Below are positions 46,247 to 54,300 of a stretch of 64,000 bases of DNA, one piece after another. Source of the DNA: Terriglobus roseus (GTDB taxonomy: Bacteria; Acidobacteriota; Terriglobia; Terriglobales; Acidobacteriaceae). Under the pieces are notes generated by a model. The model ran no database searches, was not told the DNA's origin, and saw nothing but the letters and a program-made list of their open reading frames with translations. The translations under genes were made by a program, and so were the position numbers. Numbering within the stretch: position 1 is the first letter of the stretch; each line of letters starts with the position of its first letter. The stretch lies in assembly GCF_900105625.1 (NCBI RefSeq), contig NZ_FNSD01000001.1:806001-870000 (forward strand), read 5' to 3'.

Positions 46247-47299
46247 TTATGGACGCGGGATCGAGAGTGGATCGGCGCGCGCCGAATCGCCCAGCATCTG
46301 CAGACTGGTCTCATCCACCGCCTCGAAGTCTGCGGCCTTGATGTTCGAAAGCTTATGCAGGTCATCGTCATTCCAGCGCTTGTCCGGCACTCCGCTCAGG
46401 TACATATCTCCACCGTTGTCGGCCAGGAGCATGCCGTACTTCTTCAGCGCGGTGATGATTACCTTGTCGGCAGCCGGGTAACCCGAGGCATCAAAGTCCG
46501 CCCGTAGCCGGAAGCGCTCGCCCATGGGCGGGAAGTTCGAGTCACGATGAGGCGAGGCAAAGTGGCGGGCAGGCCAAATGTATGCCGCCTGGGTCCGTGT
46601 TGTGGTGAATCGCAGTGCATGCCGGATCTCTCCGGAGGCCACCTCTTCGTAGCGGACAAGGCCCGGCAGGATGGGCAGGCCTGCGGCGTCTGCGGATGTC
46701 TTGTCCGGCGGACGCAATGCGTTGCTCTCGAGATCCATGCGGATTCCGGATGCGGCCTTCCAGCGACCGTCCGATACCTTTTTCGCGGCGAACAACTCGT
46801 AAAGCATGCAGCGCTGCGCCTCGATCACGATGACGTGGCGATCGCCGTCATCCTTAGGATGAGCGCCACCCTCGATCGGCGCGTCCGGAGGAATCGGGTA
46901 ATTTCCCAGGTCACTATCGTCACGGTATTCGAATTCAATCGGTATCCGGCGTGTACTTGGCGGGGTTACCGTAAATGGAATGCCATAGGCCGGGTCTGTG
47001 CCAAAGTCGGGATGCAGGCGATTGATGGGGCGCATCACCTCGAGGTAGGCGGCCGAGCGGGGATCCTTGGGCAGGCCGTCCACCGGCGTGTTCCACACAT
47101 TGGAAGCCGGGAAGACCGGGCAGTTCGCGATTGTGGGACCGCCCGATTCTTTGGCAGATTGCTTCTGCGCCAGAACGACCGTTCCATGGTCTCCTGCTTC
47201 AAAAGGTGGAAGTTTTCGCTGCAGCAGCGAGTAGATCGCCGCGATGGCCGCAAGGCCGAGGACGGCGGCGCCGGTTGGACTTAGTTTCAAATTCGACAA
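46247..47299 (-). CDS. secreted protein of an uncharacterised family, paralogue B
   Basis: Protein of 350 aa with a membrane anchor or signal segment (SPTGAAVLGLAAIAAIYSLLQ) and the same conserved blocks as the gene at 40.6-41.6 kb: SNVWNTPVDGLP, HPDFGTDPAYGIPF, DDSDLGNYPI, EGGAHPKDDGDRHVIVIE, CMLYELF, SADAAGLPILPGLVRYEEV, WPARHFAS and LSGVPDKRWNDDDLHKL. The family appears in Actinobacteria and fungi as well, from memory, without a known function. The start is TTG preceded by aaggtg. The two copies bracket the GT39, GT4 and polymerase genes, so they may act on the same polymer. Confidence 0.83.
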   Translation of the reverse strand: MSNLKLSPTGAAVLGLAAIAAIYSLLQRKLPPFEAGDHGTVVLAQKQSAKESGGPTIANCPVFPASNVWNTPVDGLPKDPRSAAYLEVMRPINRLHPDFGTDPAYGIPFTVTPPSTRRIPIEFEYRDDSDLGNYPIPPDAPIEGGAHPKDDGDRHVIVIEAQRCMLYELFAAKKVSDGRWKAASGIRMDLESNALRPPDKTSADAAGLPILPGLVRYEEVASGEIRHALRFTTTRTQAAYIWPARHFASPHRDSNFPPMGERFRLRADFDASGYPAADKVIITALKKYGMLLADNGGDMYLSGVPDKRWNDDDLHKLSNIKAADFEAVDETSLQMLGDSARADPLSIPRP

Positions 47300-47403
47300 T
47301 GCTGCACCTTTTCATGCGGATCATTCGTTACGCCTGAGCCATTATTGGATGCATTCCGTCCGCCACCGCCGCGCCGAGAGGCGAGCCCAGCGACACCCTT
47401 CGA

Positions 47404-47420
47404 TTGGCCATCCGATTGCA
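47404..47420 (+). promoter_or_regulatory. sigma-54-type promoter of the PEP-CTERM protein gene
   Basis: TTGGCCATCCGATTGCA matches the -24 (TTGGC) and -12 (TTGCA) elements with the exact 12-base GG-to-GC distance. It is 35 bases upstream of the ATG. Confidence 0.72.
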
Positions 47421-47454
47421 ATCGTATGCTCGTAGTCCTGAACAAGAGGCCTAA

Positions 47455-48213
47455 ATGCGTAACCCCGCCCTGATTACCGCAGTGCTCTTCATAGCCGTGG
47501 GCGGCTGTGCGGAAAGCATTGCCAACTCCCCGGAATGCGAGCGCTGGATCGCTGACTACAGCCACAAGCTCGCGGAATCGCAGCCCGTTCAGGAAATTTC
47601 CCAGAACAAGCACCTGAAGAAGTACGTTCATCGGACGATCGGCACCCCTACGGCCAAGCCGAAACTGGTGCGAACGGCTTCCCCGCAGGATCCGCTCCGT
47701 CCGCGCATGACACCGCAGCAGATGATGAAGAAGTTCCAGGTTCTCTGCGGCGATCTGCCTCCCGTGGAGACGGCGATGACCATTCCGCCAGTCGCGCCGC
47801 CTGCCGGACCGGCGCTGGTTCCGGGCATACCGACCAGTGGTTCGCCTGCAATCACGCCCGCTTTCTCTTCAACGCCGGGCAGCCCGATCATTCCTGGCGG
47901 CCCAGGTGGCTCCAGTCCGGGCACCAGCTTTACGCCCCCAGGATCGCCCACGCCGCCGGGATCTCCAGCGCCTCCGGGTATCCCGACGCCTCCCGGAACC
48001 CCGACGCCTCCCGGAACCCCGACGCCTCCCGGGACTCCCACACCTCCCGGGACTCCGACGCCGCCGACCGGGCCTCCGGATCTGCCGCCAACGACTCCGC
48101 CGGAGGGACCACCTGCTCCACCCGTGCCCGAGCCTTCCACGCTTGTGCTGATGCTTTCAGGAGCGGTGCTTGCAGCTGGCTACACCTTTCGCAGGAAAAC
48201 GGCGTTGATTTAG
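47455..48213 (+). CDS. PEP-CTERM sorted protein with proline-rich repeats
   Basis: Exported protein of 252 aa. The N-terminus (MRNPALITAVLFIAVGGC) is a signal peptide with a lipobox-like VGGC. Residues about 105-222 are a Pro/Gly/Thr-rich linker including tandem GTPTPP-type hexads. The C-terminus (residues 224-252) is a textbook PEP-CTERM sorting signal: VPEPSTLVLMLSGAVLAAGY followed by FRRK. It is therefore a substrate of the exosortase encoded about 6 kb away and a candidate structural or linker protein of the exopolysaccharide matrix. No catalytic domain is seen. A sigma-54-type promoter precedes it. Confidence 0.88.
   Translation: MRNPALITAVLFIAVGGCAESIANSPECERWIADYSHKLAESQPVQEISQNKHLKKYVHRTIGTPTAKPKLVRTASPQDPLRPRMTPQQMMKKFQVLCGDLPPVETAMTIPPVAPPAGPALVPGIPTSGSPAITPAFSSTPGSPIIPGGPGGSSPGTSFTPPGSPTPPGSPAPPGIPTPPGTPTPPGTPTPPGTPTPPGTPTPPTGPPDLPPTTPPEGPPAPPVPEPSTLVLMLSGAVLAAGYTFRRKTALI
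47946..48053 (+). repeat. tandem 18-bp repeats encoding a Pro-rich linker
   Basis: About six units of the form CCCGACGCCTCCCGGAAC, with the first two more diverged. Each encodes a hexad such as GTPTPP. Near-identical units suggest recent expansion and possible length variation between strains. Confidence 0.85.
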
Positions 48214-48223
48214 CGCTCTTCCA

Positions 48224-48273
48224 TAGGTGGTAATGTTTTGCCCTTATTGGGTTTGACATTGCCACCTATTTTA
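48224..48273 (+). terminator. long hairpin after the PEP-CTERM gene, possible terminator or enhancer
   Basis: TAGGTGGTAATG pairs with CATTGCCACCTA (11 of 12) around a 21-base centre with an inner CCC/GGG pairing, followed by TTTTA. It fits a terminator for the PEP-CTERM gene, but its AGGTGGTAA arm resembles elements upstream of other locus genes and lies about 145-190 bases before the next sigma-54-type promoter, a usual activator-site distance. Confidence 0.5.
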
Positions 48274-48411
48274 GGTTGCCAACCAATATCCCTATAGACC
48301 CCGACAAAAATTCCCGATTCGCGTCATTTCTTCCTTGCAGACAATTCGGAAAGAACAACATCTGCAGAGGTTTGCAGAAATTGCAGGTTCCGCACAAGGG
48401 TTCTAGGACCT

Positions 48412-48428
48412 TTGGCTACGCAAGTGCA
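48412..48428 (+). promoter_or_regulatory. sigma-54-type promoter of the 80-aa protein gene
   Basis: TTGGCTACGCAAGTGCA keeps the -24 TTGGC and the -12 GC with the 12-base distance; the -12 box is GTGCA rather than TTGCA. It is 45 bases before the ATG. Confidence 0.55.
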
Positions 48429-48473
48429 ATGACCCATATCGAGTGCTAAGGCCGCGCTCGATGGAGAACGATA

Positions 48474-48716
48474 ATGTTGAACAAATTGATGATTGCCGTA
48501 GCACTTGCAACATGTTCTGCCGCACCCGCTGTAGCTCAGCCGCATGGCCGGCCTGCAGTGACCACTCCTGCTTTTGCAATGCGTTCCGCTGATCGACTGA
48601 CAAGCGTAACCGGATCTGTTATCTCCGGTAACCCCGAATTCGGCATGCTTCTTTGCCTTGGCGCACTCTTTGTAGGATCTGCTGCACTGTTCTCGACCCG
48701 CCGCTCGGAGATGTAG
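48474..48716 (+). CDS. tiny exported protein with variant PEP-CTERM-like tail
   Basis: Protein of 80 aa. A signal peptide (MLNKLMIAVALATCSAAPAVA) is followed by about 30 residues and then a tail (residues 53-80) built like an exosortase signal: NPEFG, a hydrophobic helix (MLLCLGALFVGSAALF) and STRRSEM. The usual PEP is replaced by NPE, so recognition by the exosortase is uncertain. After both cleavages the mature peptide would be only about 30 residues. A sigma-54-type promoter precedes it. Function unknown. Confidence 0.72.
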   Translation: MLNKLMIAVALATCSAAPAVAQPHGRPAVTTPAFAMRSADRLTSVTGSVISGNPEFGMLLCLGALFVGSAALFSTRRSEM

Positions 48717-48744
48717 TTTTACCCCGCGGCTGCAGCCCGCACTG

Positions 48745-50289
48745 TTACGGGAGCTCTTCCGCAATCGTGACCCGGCGCAGCAGCCACGAGTAGGTCATTT
48801 GGACCGGAGCGGCAAGGACGGCAGGACTCGCATCCACCAGAACCTTCAGCCGCTCAAGATCTTCCCCTTCCAACCAACGGAAAAGCCAGGCGCAACCTAA
48901 CAGAAGCGCACCGGCAACCCCTGCACCGGCGATCAGGCCTGGCAGGGGCGAGAGTGTCCGTGCAACCGCATAGGCACAGCCAGCGGCAAACGTGCTTCCA
49001 AGGACGACCTTCCCCAGGAACAGCCACGGCATGCGAATGCGATATTGCCTGATCGCGAGGGTCCACAGGGCCGTGACGGCGATCAACTGCGCCAATCCGC
49101 TGCCAATCGTCGCACCGACTGCGCCATGCTGCGGGATGAGCCACCATGCCACTGCCACGTCGACCACCGAAGCGAAGAGCGTTGCCCAGATGAAGTACTT
49201 CTGCCGTTCCACCGCCTCAAACAGTGTTTGTACAGGCGTCAGGAAAGCCTTCGGCAGGCAGGTGAGCGGAGCCATCGTCGCGACCAGGATCGCGCCCCGG
49301 TACTGGTCGCCGTACATGGCTACCAGCAACGATCCGGCAAGGGCGGTGGTGACGATGTGTAGCGGCAGGGACGTCAGACCAAGATAGCGTGCGGAAGAGG
49401 CCGTCATGGCCGGGATGCGGCTGCGGTCGCGACCATACTGCGCGAAGACTGTCGCACCCGTCGCCGAGGCGAAGACCGTTGGGAAGATCAGCAGCTTCTC
49501 CGCGAGACTGAAGGCTACAGAGTAAAAGGCGATCTGCCGGACATCAGGAGACATGTGCTTCAGAAGGAAGATCTCTGACCGATCCCAGACAATCAGTGTG
49601 AGCATCATGCCCGTAATGCTCTGCCATGCGAAGTGGAACATCCGGGGACGCAGATCCGGCGGTAGCGCGACGTTGTCTGCGGGCCAGTTGCGGACCTTCC
49701 AGATCGTCGGGACGAATCGGACCGCAAAGTCCACGATGCGCATGCCCAGCATGGCGGATGCGATGCCAACCACGCCCCAGTGCAGATACACCGCAAGGAC
49801 CGTAAGGACGAAGAAGGTAGCGGTGCTGGCGGCGGATGCCGGCAGGTTGGACGAAAGCTCCTCAGAGGCCACATTAGCCTGCGCCGAGATTGAGTTCACC
49901 ATCGATGGCCAGACGCCGATCACCAGCAGCAGCGCGGCCAGCCGGAACTCCATTGGCGCATTCCGCAGCACCCAGACGATGGAGACAGCGGTCATGAGCG
50001 TCGCCATGCCGATCTGAATGGAGAGGGTGCGGAAGTAGATGAAACGCGCCGTCGACCACTGGCCCGATCCCAGGTATTCCGCCATGTACTTCCGCGTCGT
50101 GGCCGGGATGCCGATGCTGCCAAAGCTGCTTGCAATGTTCGCCAGCCACATCACATAGATGATGTAGCCCATGCGGGATGGGCCAAGCGCGCGTGCGACA
50201 AGAACGGAAGTGACCAGCGACGCCAGGAAACTGATGAGGTTTTCCAGGCCATACCAGAGCGTGTTCCGGAGGATGGTTTTACTATTCAA
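48745..50289 (-). CDS. Wzx-like flippase (MATE/MOP superfamily)
   Basis: Protein of 514 aa with about 14 hydrophobic helices, typical of oligosaccharide flippases. The N-terminus (NTLWYGLENLISFLASLVTSVLVARALGPSRMGYI) is the classic start of this family, and AISAQANVASEEL-like NSISAQANVASEELSSN lies in a loop. It flips undecaprenyl-linked repeat units to the periplasm for the Wzy-like polymerase. The start is TTG. It begins 42 bases after the TPR gene, so it ends the exosortase operon. Confidence 0.88.
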   Translation of the reverse strand: MNSKTILRNTLWYGLENLISFLASLVTSVLVARALGPSRMGYIIYVMWLANIASSFGSIGIPATTRKYMAEYLGSGQWSTARFIYFRTLSIQIGMATLMTAVSIVWVLRNAPMEFRLAALLLVIGVWPSMVNSISAQANVASEELSSNLPASAASTATFFVLTVLAVYLHWGVVGIASAMLGMRIVDFAVRFVPTIWKVRNWPADNVALPPDLRPRMFHFAWQSITGMMLTLIVWDRSEIFLLKHMSPDVRQIAFYSVAFSLAEKLLIFPTVFASATGATVFAQYGRDRSRIPAMTASSARYLGLTSLPLHIVTTALAGSLLVAMYGDQYRGAILVATMAPLTCLPKAFLTPVQTLFEAVERQKYFIWATLFASVVDVAVAWWLIPQHGAVGATIGSGLAQLIAVTALWTLAIRQYRIRMPWLFLGKVVLGSTFAAGCAYAVARTLSPLPGLIAGAGVAGALLLGCAWLFRWLEGEDLERLKVLVDASPAVLAAPVQMTYSWLLRRVTIAEELP

Positions 50290-50331
50290 CGCGCCTGCAT
50301 CACCTGCGGGAAAAAGCCCATGTCCTTCATG

Positions 50332-52626
50332 TTAGCTGCCATTGCCCGAAAGCTTCGCCAAAGCCTGCTGTGCCTGCGTTGCGAGGGCCGTTCCCGGCGC
50401 CATCGCAGAGGCGCGGTTCAGATGGATGGCAGCTTCAGGCTTCCGGCCAAGCGAACCCAGAACGACTCCCAAGTGGTACTGAACGGAGGCATCCGAATCG
50501 TCCAGAACGGCTGCCTTCTGCAGGGGCTCAATCCCTGAAGCGGGCAGGCCCTTGCGGTAGTAGATCCATCCCAGCGCGTCCGCCGCAGCAACCGAAGCGG
50601 GATGCGCCCGATAGGCAGCTTGCGCCGTCGAGAGAGCCACATCGAGGTTTCCGCCGCCGTCCGCCGAAAGCGCCGCGATGCTGGCGGAGACTTCCGGCTG
50701 GTCTGACTTGATGTTCAAGGAGCGCCGGTAATACTCAAGCGCCGTTTTATTATCGCCCGCGGATTCGAACAACATGCCAAGGGCAGCGGGTGCCTGCGGG
50801 TCAGCAGGGTGCGCCGCAGCCCAGCGATTCCACAGATCTACCGCCGGATCGAGCTGTCCCATGCTGAGACCGATCTTCGTAAAGGTCTGCGCGGCACTGC
50901 GGTTGTTTGCGTCCAGGGTGGTCGCTCGCGTCGCGCTGGCAAGCGCCCCGGCTGCGTCGCCCGCGGCCTGTTGCGCCTGCGCAAGCTGGTCGTAGAGCTC
51001 CGACGACGCCGGCGCACGCTCCAACTGGCGTTGCGCGCGCTGGACGGCGATGGCTGGCTGATGTGCGCGAATGTCCAGATCGTTCAGGCCGGCGATCGCG
51101 GCGGGGTCCGGCGAGAGTTGGAGCGCCTGTTCGAACGCTTCCCTTGCCTTCTGCACGTTGCCCTGCGCGGCCTGCGCCATGCCCAGTTGGACCAACGCAA
51201 AACCATAGGCAGGCCTGCGCCGAAGCGCTTCCTGGATGTCCGCAATTGCGGCCGCGTTTCCGTTGGCCTGCAGGTTCGCAACACCTCTCCAAAGGTAGCC
51301 ATCGGCCAGGGCCGGGTGGAAGAGCAGGATCTGCCGTGCGGCTTCCTTCAGATCGGTAGCGTCGCCGCGGCGATAGGCCAGGTCGGCGAGTCCGGACTGC
51401 GCTTCAAGATTCGAGCGATCGCCCCGCAATACCTTCCGGAAGGTCTCAGCTGCCTTCTGCGGATCACCCGATGCGTCCTGCGCTCTCGCCAGCAAATTCA
51501 ACAGCTGCGCATTGTCAGGGTAGTTCTTCGTTGCGGTCTGCAGCAGTTGCAGCGCTTCGTCGTTTTTTCCGTCATGCATCAACAGATAAGCCTGCAGCAG
51601 GTTCACACCGGGGTCCGTTTCATGGTGCTGCGACAGGTCCTCGATCATCGGCCGCGCTGTGGCGAAGTTTCCTCGAGCAATCAACACGCGCAGGTAGGCG
51701 AGCCTCAGGTCGAGACTGCCGGGATGGCGCTGCACCAGGGCCTCATAGGCCTTCTGCGCCTGGTCCAACGACCCCGTTTCCCCGTAGAAACGCTCCAGCA
51801 GTGGAGCCGCCGCGGGATCGTCGGACAGATCATCGGTTGCCTCCCGGAGCGTCTCCTCTGCCTTCGCGCGGTCACCGGCATGGGTGTAGAGCGCTGCCAG
51901 TCCCGCGCGGGCGGGAATGCTCTGCGGCGCGAGGAGGATTGCTTCCTGCATCTGCTCCTGAGCCCCTTTTAGATCGCCACGCCGCTCTAGGATGCTGGCC
52001 AGCCCGTAACGCGCGCTGACATCTTTGCCGTTGAGCCGGATCGCCGTCTTCAGCTCGGTCACCGCCTCCGGCTGGGTCGCGGCATCGGCCGCGAGCAGTT
52101 GCCCAAGGGCCGTATGGAACTCTGCGCGGCCTGGCACCAAGAGGATGGCGGAGCGGATGGCCTGAATCGCGACGCCCCTGTTCCCGCCTGCTGCGGACGC
52201 AGCGGAGAGGAGTGCCTGGGCATCCGCGTTCGATGGCTGCTTGAAGACGACCCACCGCGCCTGCGCCGCCGCCGGTTCTACCTGTCCTGTCTGCAGAAGG
52301 AGCCTCCCGACATCGACGCGGGCAGCCATATTCTCTGGCGCCAACTGCAACACCTGTCCCAGCTCATAGATCGCAAGCTGGACCGATCCGCTCTGCTGGT
52401 AGGCGCGGGCCAGTTCGTAGTGGCCGTCCACCATGGATGAATCGAGACGCAAGGCGTTCGAGAACTGAATGGCGGCCTCGTGCGGTTTTCCCTCACGCTC
52501 GTACTGCCGGCCGCTCTCCATGTAGGCCCTTCCGCGGCTCTTCGCACTGCGGCAACCTCCCAGCAAAGTGAGCGTGAGCAGCAGCGTAGCAGCGGAATTC
52601 CGGCGGTTTATACGTGCGAGCTGCAG
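50332..52626 (-). CDS. TPR-repeat lipoprotein of the PEP-CTERM locus, probable CTG start
   Basis: Protein of about 764 aa made mostly of tetratricopeptide repeats (roughly 18; for example AAIQFSNALRLDSSMVDGHYELARAYQQSG and ALGWIYYRKGLPASGIEPLQKA), matching the large TPR lipoproteins (PrsT-like) found in exosortase loci. In-frame ATG, GTG or TTG codons give no signal peptide: the first is a TTG inside the hydrophobic core. Reading from CTG, with GAGG seven bases upstream, yields MQLARINRRNSAATLLLTLT followed by LLGGC, a perfect lipoprotein signal. It likely anchors in a membrane and scaffolds exopolysaccharide assembly. An ATG five bases upstream is out of frame and stops after seven codons. 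Confidence 0.83.
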   Translation of the reverse strand: MQLARINRRNSAATLLLTLTLLGGCRSAKSRGRAYMESGRQYEREGKPHEAAIQFSNALRLDSSMVDGHYELARAYQQSGSVQLAIYELGQVLQLAPENMAARVDVGRLLLQTGQVEPAAAQARWVVFKQPSNADAQALLSAASAAGGNRGVAIQAIRSAILLVPGRAEFHTALGQLLAADAATQPEAVTELKTAIRLNGKDVSARYGLASILERRGDLKGAQEQMQEAILLAPQSIPARAGLAALYTHAGDRAKAEETLREATDDLSDDPAAAPLLERFYGETGSLDQAQKAYEALVQRHPGSLDLRLAYLRVLIARGNFATARPMIEDLSQHHETDPGVNLLQAYLLMHDGKNDEALQLLQTATKNYPDNAQLLNLLARAQDASGDPQKAAETFRKVLRGDRSNLEAQSGLADLAYRRGDATDLKEAARQILLFHPALADGYLWRGVANLQANGNAAAIADIQEALRRRPAYGFALVQLGMAQAAQGNVQKAREAFEQALQLSPDPAAIAGLNDLDIRAHQPAIAVQRAQRQLERAPASSELYDQLAQAQQAAGDAAGALASATRATTLDANNRSAAQTFTKIGLSMGQLDPAVDLWNRWAAAHPADPQAPAALGMLFESAGDNKTALEYYRRSLNIKSDQPEVSASIAALSADGGGNLDVALSTAQAAYRAHPASVAAADALGWIYYRKGLPASGIEPLQKAAVLDDSDASVQYHLGVVLGSLGRKPEAAIHLNRASAMAPGTALATQAQQALAKLSGNGS

Positions 52627-52674
52627 GTCATGACCTCAGGTAAAGGGGATGCGAATCCGGCTCCGAAGAGTTTC

Positions 52675-53322
52675 TCAGCCGGGGAGATAAGGCGAAAGCA
52701 GCGGGTCCATGTGAGCCGTGAAATTTACCGCGCGTTCCCGGGCCGCTGTTTGCGACTCGCCCGGTGCGATCGGTGTCATGATCCGTAACAGCGCTCCGTC
52801 CGTCCTCCGGTCCCGGATCGACTGAAGAAGCAGGTGGCCCTTCGCAGCATAATCGTTTGCGATATCGTTTCCCCGGCTCCGATACCAATAGAGCACCTCA
52901 AATTTTGCGGAACCGTTGGTGACAACGTACTCGGCGACGTGATGCGGCTGGCCGGCCGCGTCGGTTAAATCGACGCGGCCTCCTGACTCGAACGTCCAGC
53001 CCGCGCCCGGCAGGCAGTTTTGCGGGGAATGAATGGTCTGCCCGGTGCGTTGGCTCGGGAAATATGCGATGAGCAGGTCGATCGGCGTTGCGCTGCCTGT
53101 GCCTTCCAAACGGCTGTAGCTACGGTCCAGAAACTTGCCATCGCCCAGCACCTCCAGAACGCGCGGCTCCATCGGTACGTCCTCGCCTTGCCACTGGCCG
53201 ATCGTTAGCGGAAGGTCCTGCAGAGGCAAGCTGGGCACAATGAGGTCCCGGTCGCCGCGAATACGCAGGGTCAGATCGGCAGCCGCAAGAAGCAGAACCA
53301 GCACGATTGCCTTGCGATTCAT
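52675..53322 (-). CDS. EpsI-family exosortase-associated protein
   Basis: Protein of 215 aa with an N-terminal signal or anchor (IVLVLLLAAADLTL) and the EpsI domain. The signature TIHSPQNCLPGAGWTF, carrying the conserved His, Cys and Gly-Trp, is intact, with DLTDAAGQ and VLYWYRSRG following. EpsI proteins accompany exosortases, either as a fused C-terminal domain or as a separate gene as here, and are thought to take part in processing or in exopolysaccharide export. The gene overlaps the exosortase stop by four bases, so they are co-translated. Confidence 0.9.
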   Translation of the reverse strand: MNRKAIVLVLLLAAADLTLRIRGDRDLIVPSLPLQDLPLTIGQWQGEDVPMEPRVLEVLGDGKFLDRSYSRLEGTGSATPIDLLIAYFPSQRTGQTIHSPQNCLPGAGWTFESGGRVDLTDAAGQPHHVAEYVVTNGSAKFEVLYWYRSRGNDIANDYAAKGHLLLQSIRDRRTDGALLRIMTPIAPGESQTAARERAVNFTAHMDPLLSPYLPG

Positions 53323-54209
53323 GCGGTGCGTCTCGCATGGGCGTTCATGGCCGCGTGCAGGATCAGCAACAGCACCAGGGAGAAGAGGAACATCAGCAGA
53401 CCGGAGAACTCATGGAAGAAGCCCAGGGCGACCTCGGCTCCGCGTTGCTGGACCAACAAACCGGTCCCCACTATCCGCAGCATATTCGCGCACACGGCCA
53501 CGGGGACGCTGCATGCGATCAGAATCCATCGCCGGGCGTTGCTGCGTTCTGCGAAGTAACCGTAGAGCACCGCCAACGTGAAAAGGCTCATCAGCGAGCG
53601 TATCCCGCTGCAGGCCTCTGCGACCTCCAGCGAGATGGACGGCAGACGGATGATGTTGCCCTCTCGAAAGACCGGTACATGGAAGAGTGGCAGAACAGCA
53701 CTCGCCGCCCATGACGACAGCAGCTGCAGTGGCAGGGCGACCTGGTTGAAGATCACCTGAGGTATGGGGATGGCAAGCAGACAGACTGCCAGGGGAAGGC
53801 GCAGCGCCATAAGCATCCGCCCGCCCGCCAGCAGCCAGATCATGCCGCTGGCAACAAGCAGAAAGGAGAGCCGTGCCAGGAACAACTCTGACCCGAGGAC
53901 CCCCAGCAGCAGGAGCGCAAGGCCGGGCAGCAGCAGCCAGAGGCCAAGCCAGGTGGGGGAAACTGCGATCTCCTGGAGCTTCTTCGACCGCGCCCAGACC
54001 AGGTAACCGACAAAGATCGGAATGAGAAAGCCATGGGAAAAATCCGGAAGTACATACCAGTCGTGTACTAACTTCAGAAGAACGCTGAAATACAGGCTGA
54101 AGACGAGAAAGAGCGTCATCGCGGCCAAGGCGAGATCGTAGGCGGCCATCCCGTCCAAAGCGGCGGCAAGAGACCGCTCATGCGAAAAATATTTACCACT
54201 TTTGAGCAT
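53319..54209 (-). CDS. exosortase
   Basis: Membrane protease/transpeptidase of about 296 aa with eight or so hydrophobic helices. The catalytic triad motifs are visible: VAEACSGIRSLMSL (nucleophile Cys), VCANMLRIVGTG (Arg) and GFFHEFSGLLMF (His). It cleaves PEP-CTERM proteins at the sorting signal and presumably attaches them to a cell-surface glycan. Substrates in the window include the proline-rich protein at 47.5 kb and possibly the 80-aa protein. The chosen ATG gives an N-terminal cytoplasmic extension; an ATG 60 bases further in is possible. It heads an operon with EpsI, the TPR lipoprotein and the flippase. Confidence 0.92.
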   Translation of the reverse strand: MLKSGKYFSHERSLAAALDGMAAYDLALAAMTLFLVFSLYFSVLLKLVHDWYVLPDFSHGFLIPIFVGYLVWARSKKLQEIAVSPTWLGLWLLLPGLALLLLGVLGSELFLARLSFLLVASGMIWLLAGGRMLMALRLPLAVCLLAIPIPQVIFNQVALPLQLLSSWAASAVLPLFHVPVFREGNIIRLPSISLEVAEACSGIRSLMSLFTLAVLYGYFAERSNARRWILIACSVPVAVCANMLRIVGTGLLVQQRGAEVALGFFHEFSGLLMFLFSLVLLLILHAAMNAHARRTA

Positions 54210-54300
54210 CTTCTTATTTAATTGACGCAACAGATAACGTGTAGCGCCAGCACGACTGCAGATTTCCACACATCGCAGATGGGAGGTCTTTATCGCTCCT

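Noticed and set aside
47628-48140. Minus-strand Gly/Val-rich frame resembling collagen
   Set aside because: It is the antisense of the Pro-rich repeats in the PEP-CTERM gene, whose signal peptide and sorting tail define the real frame.
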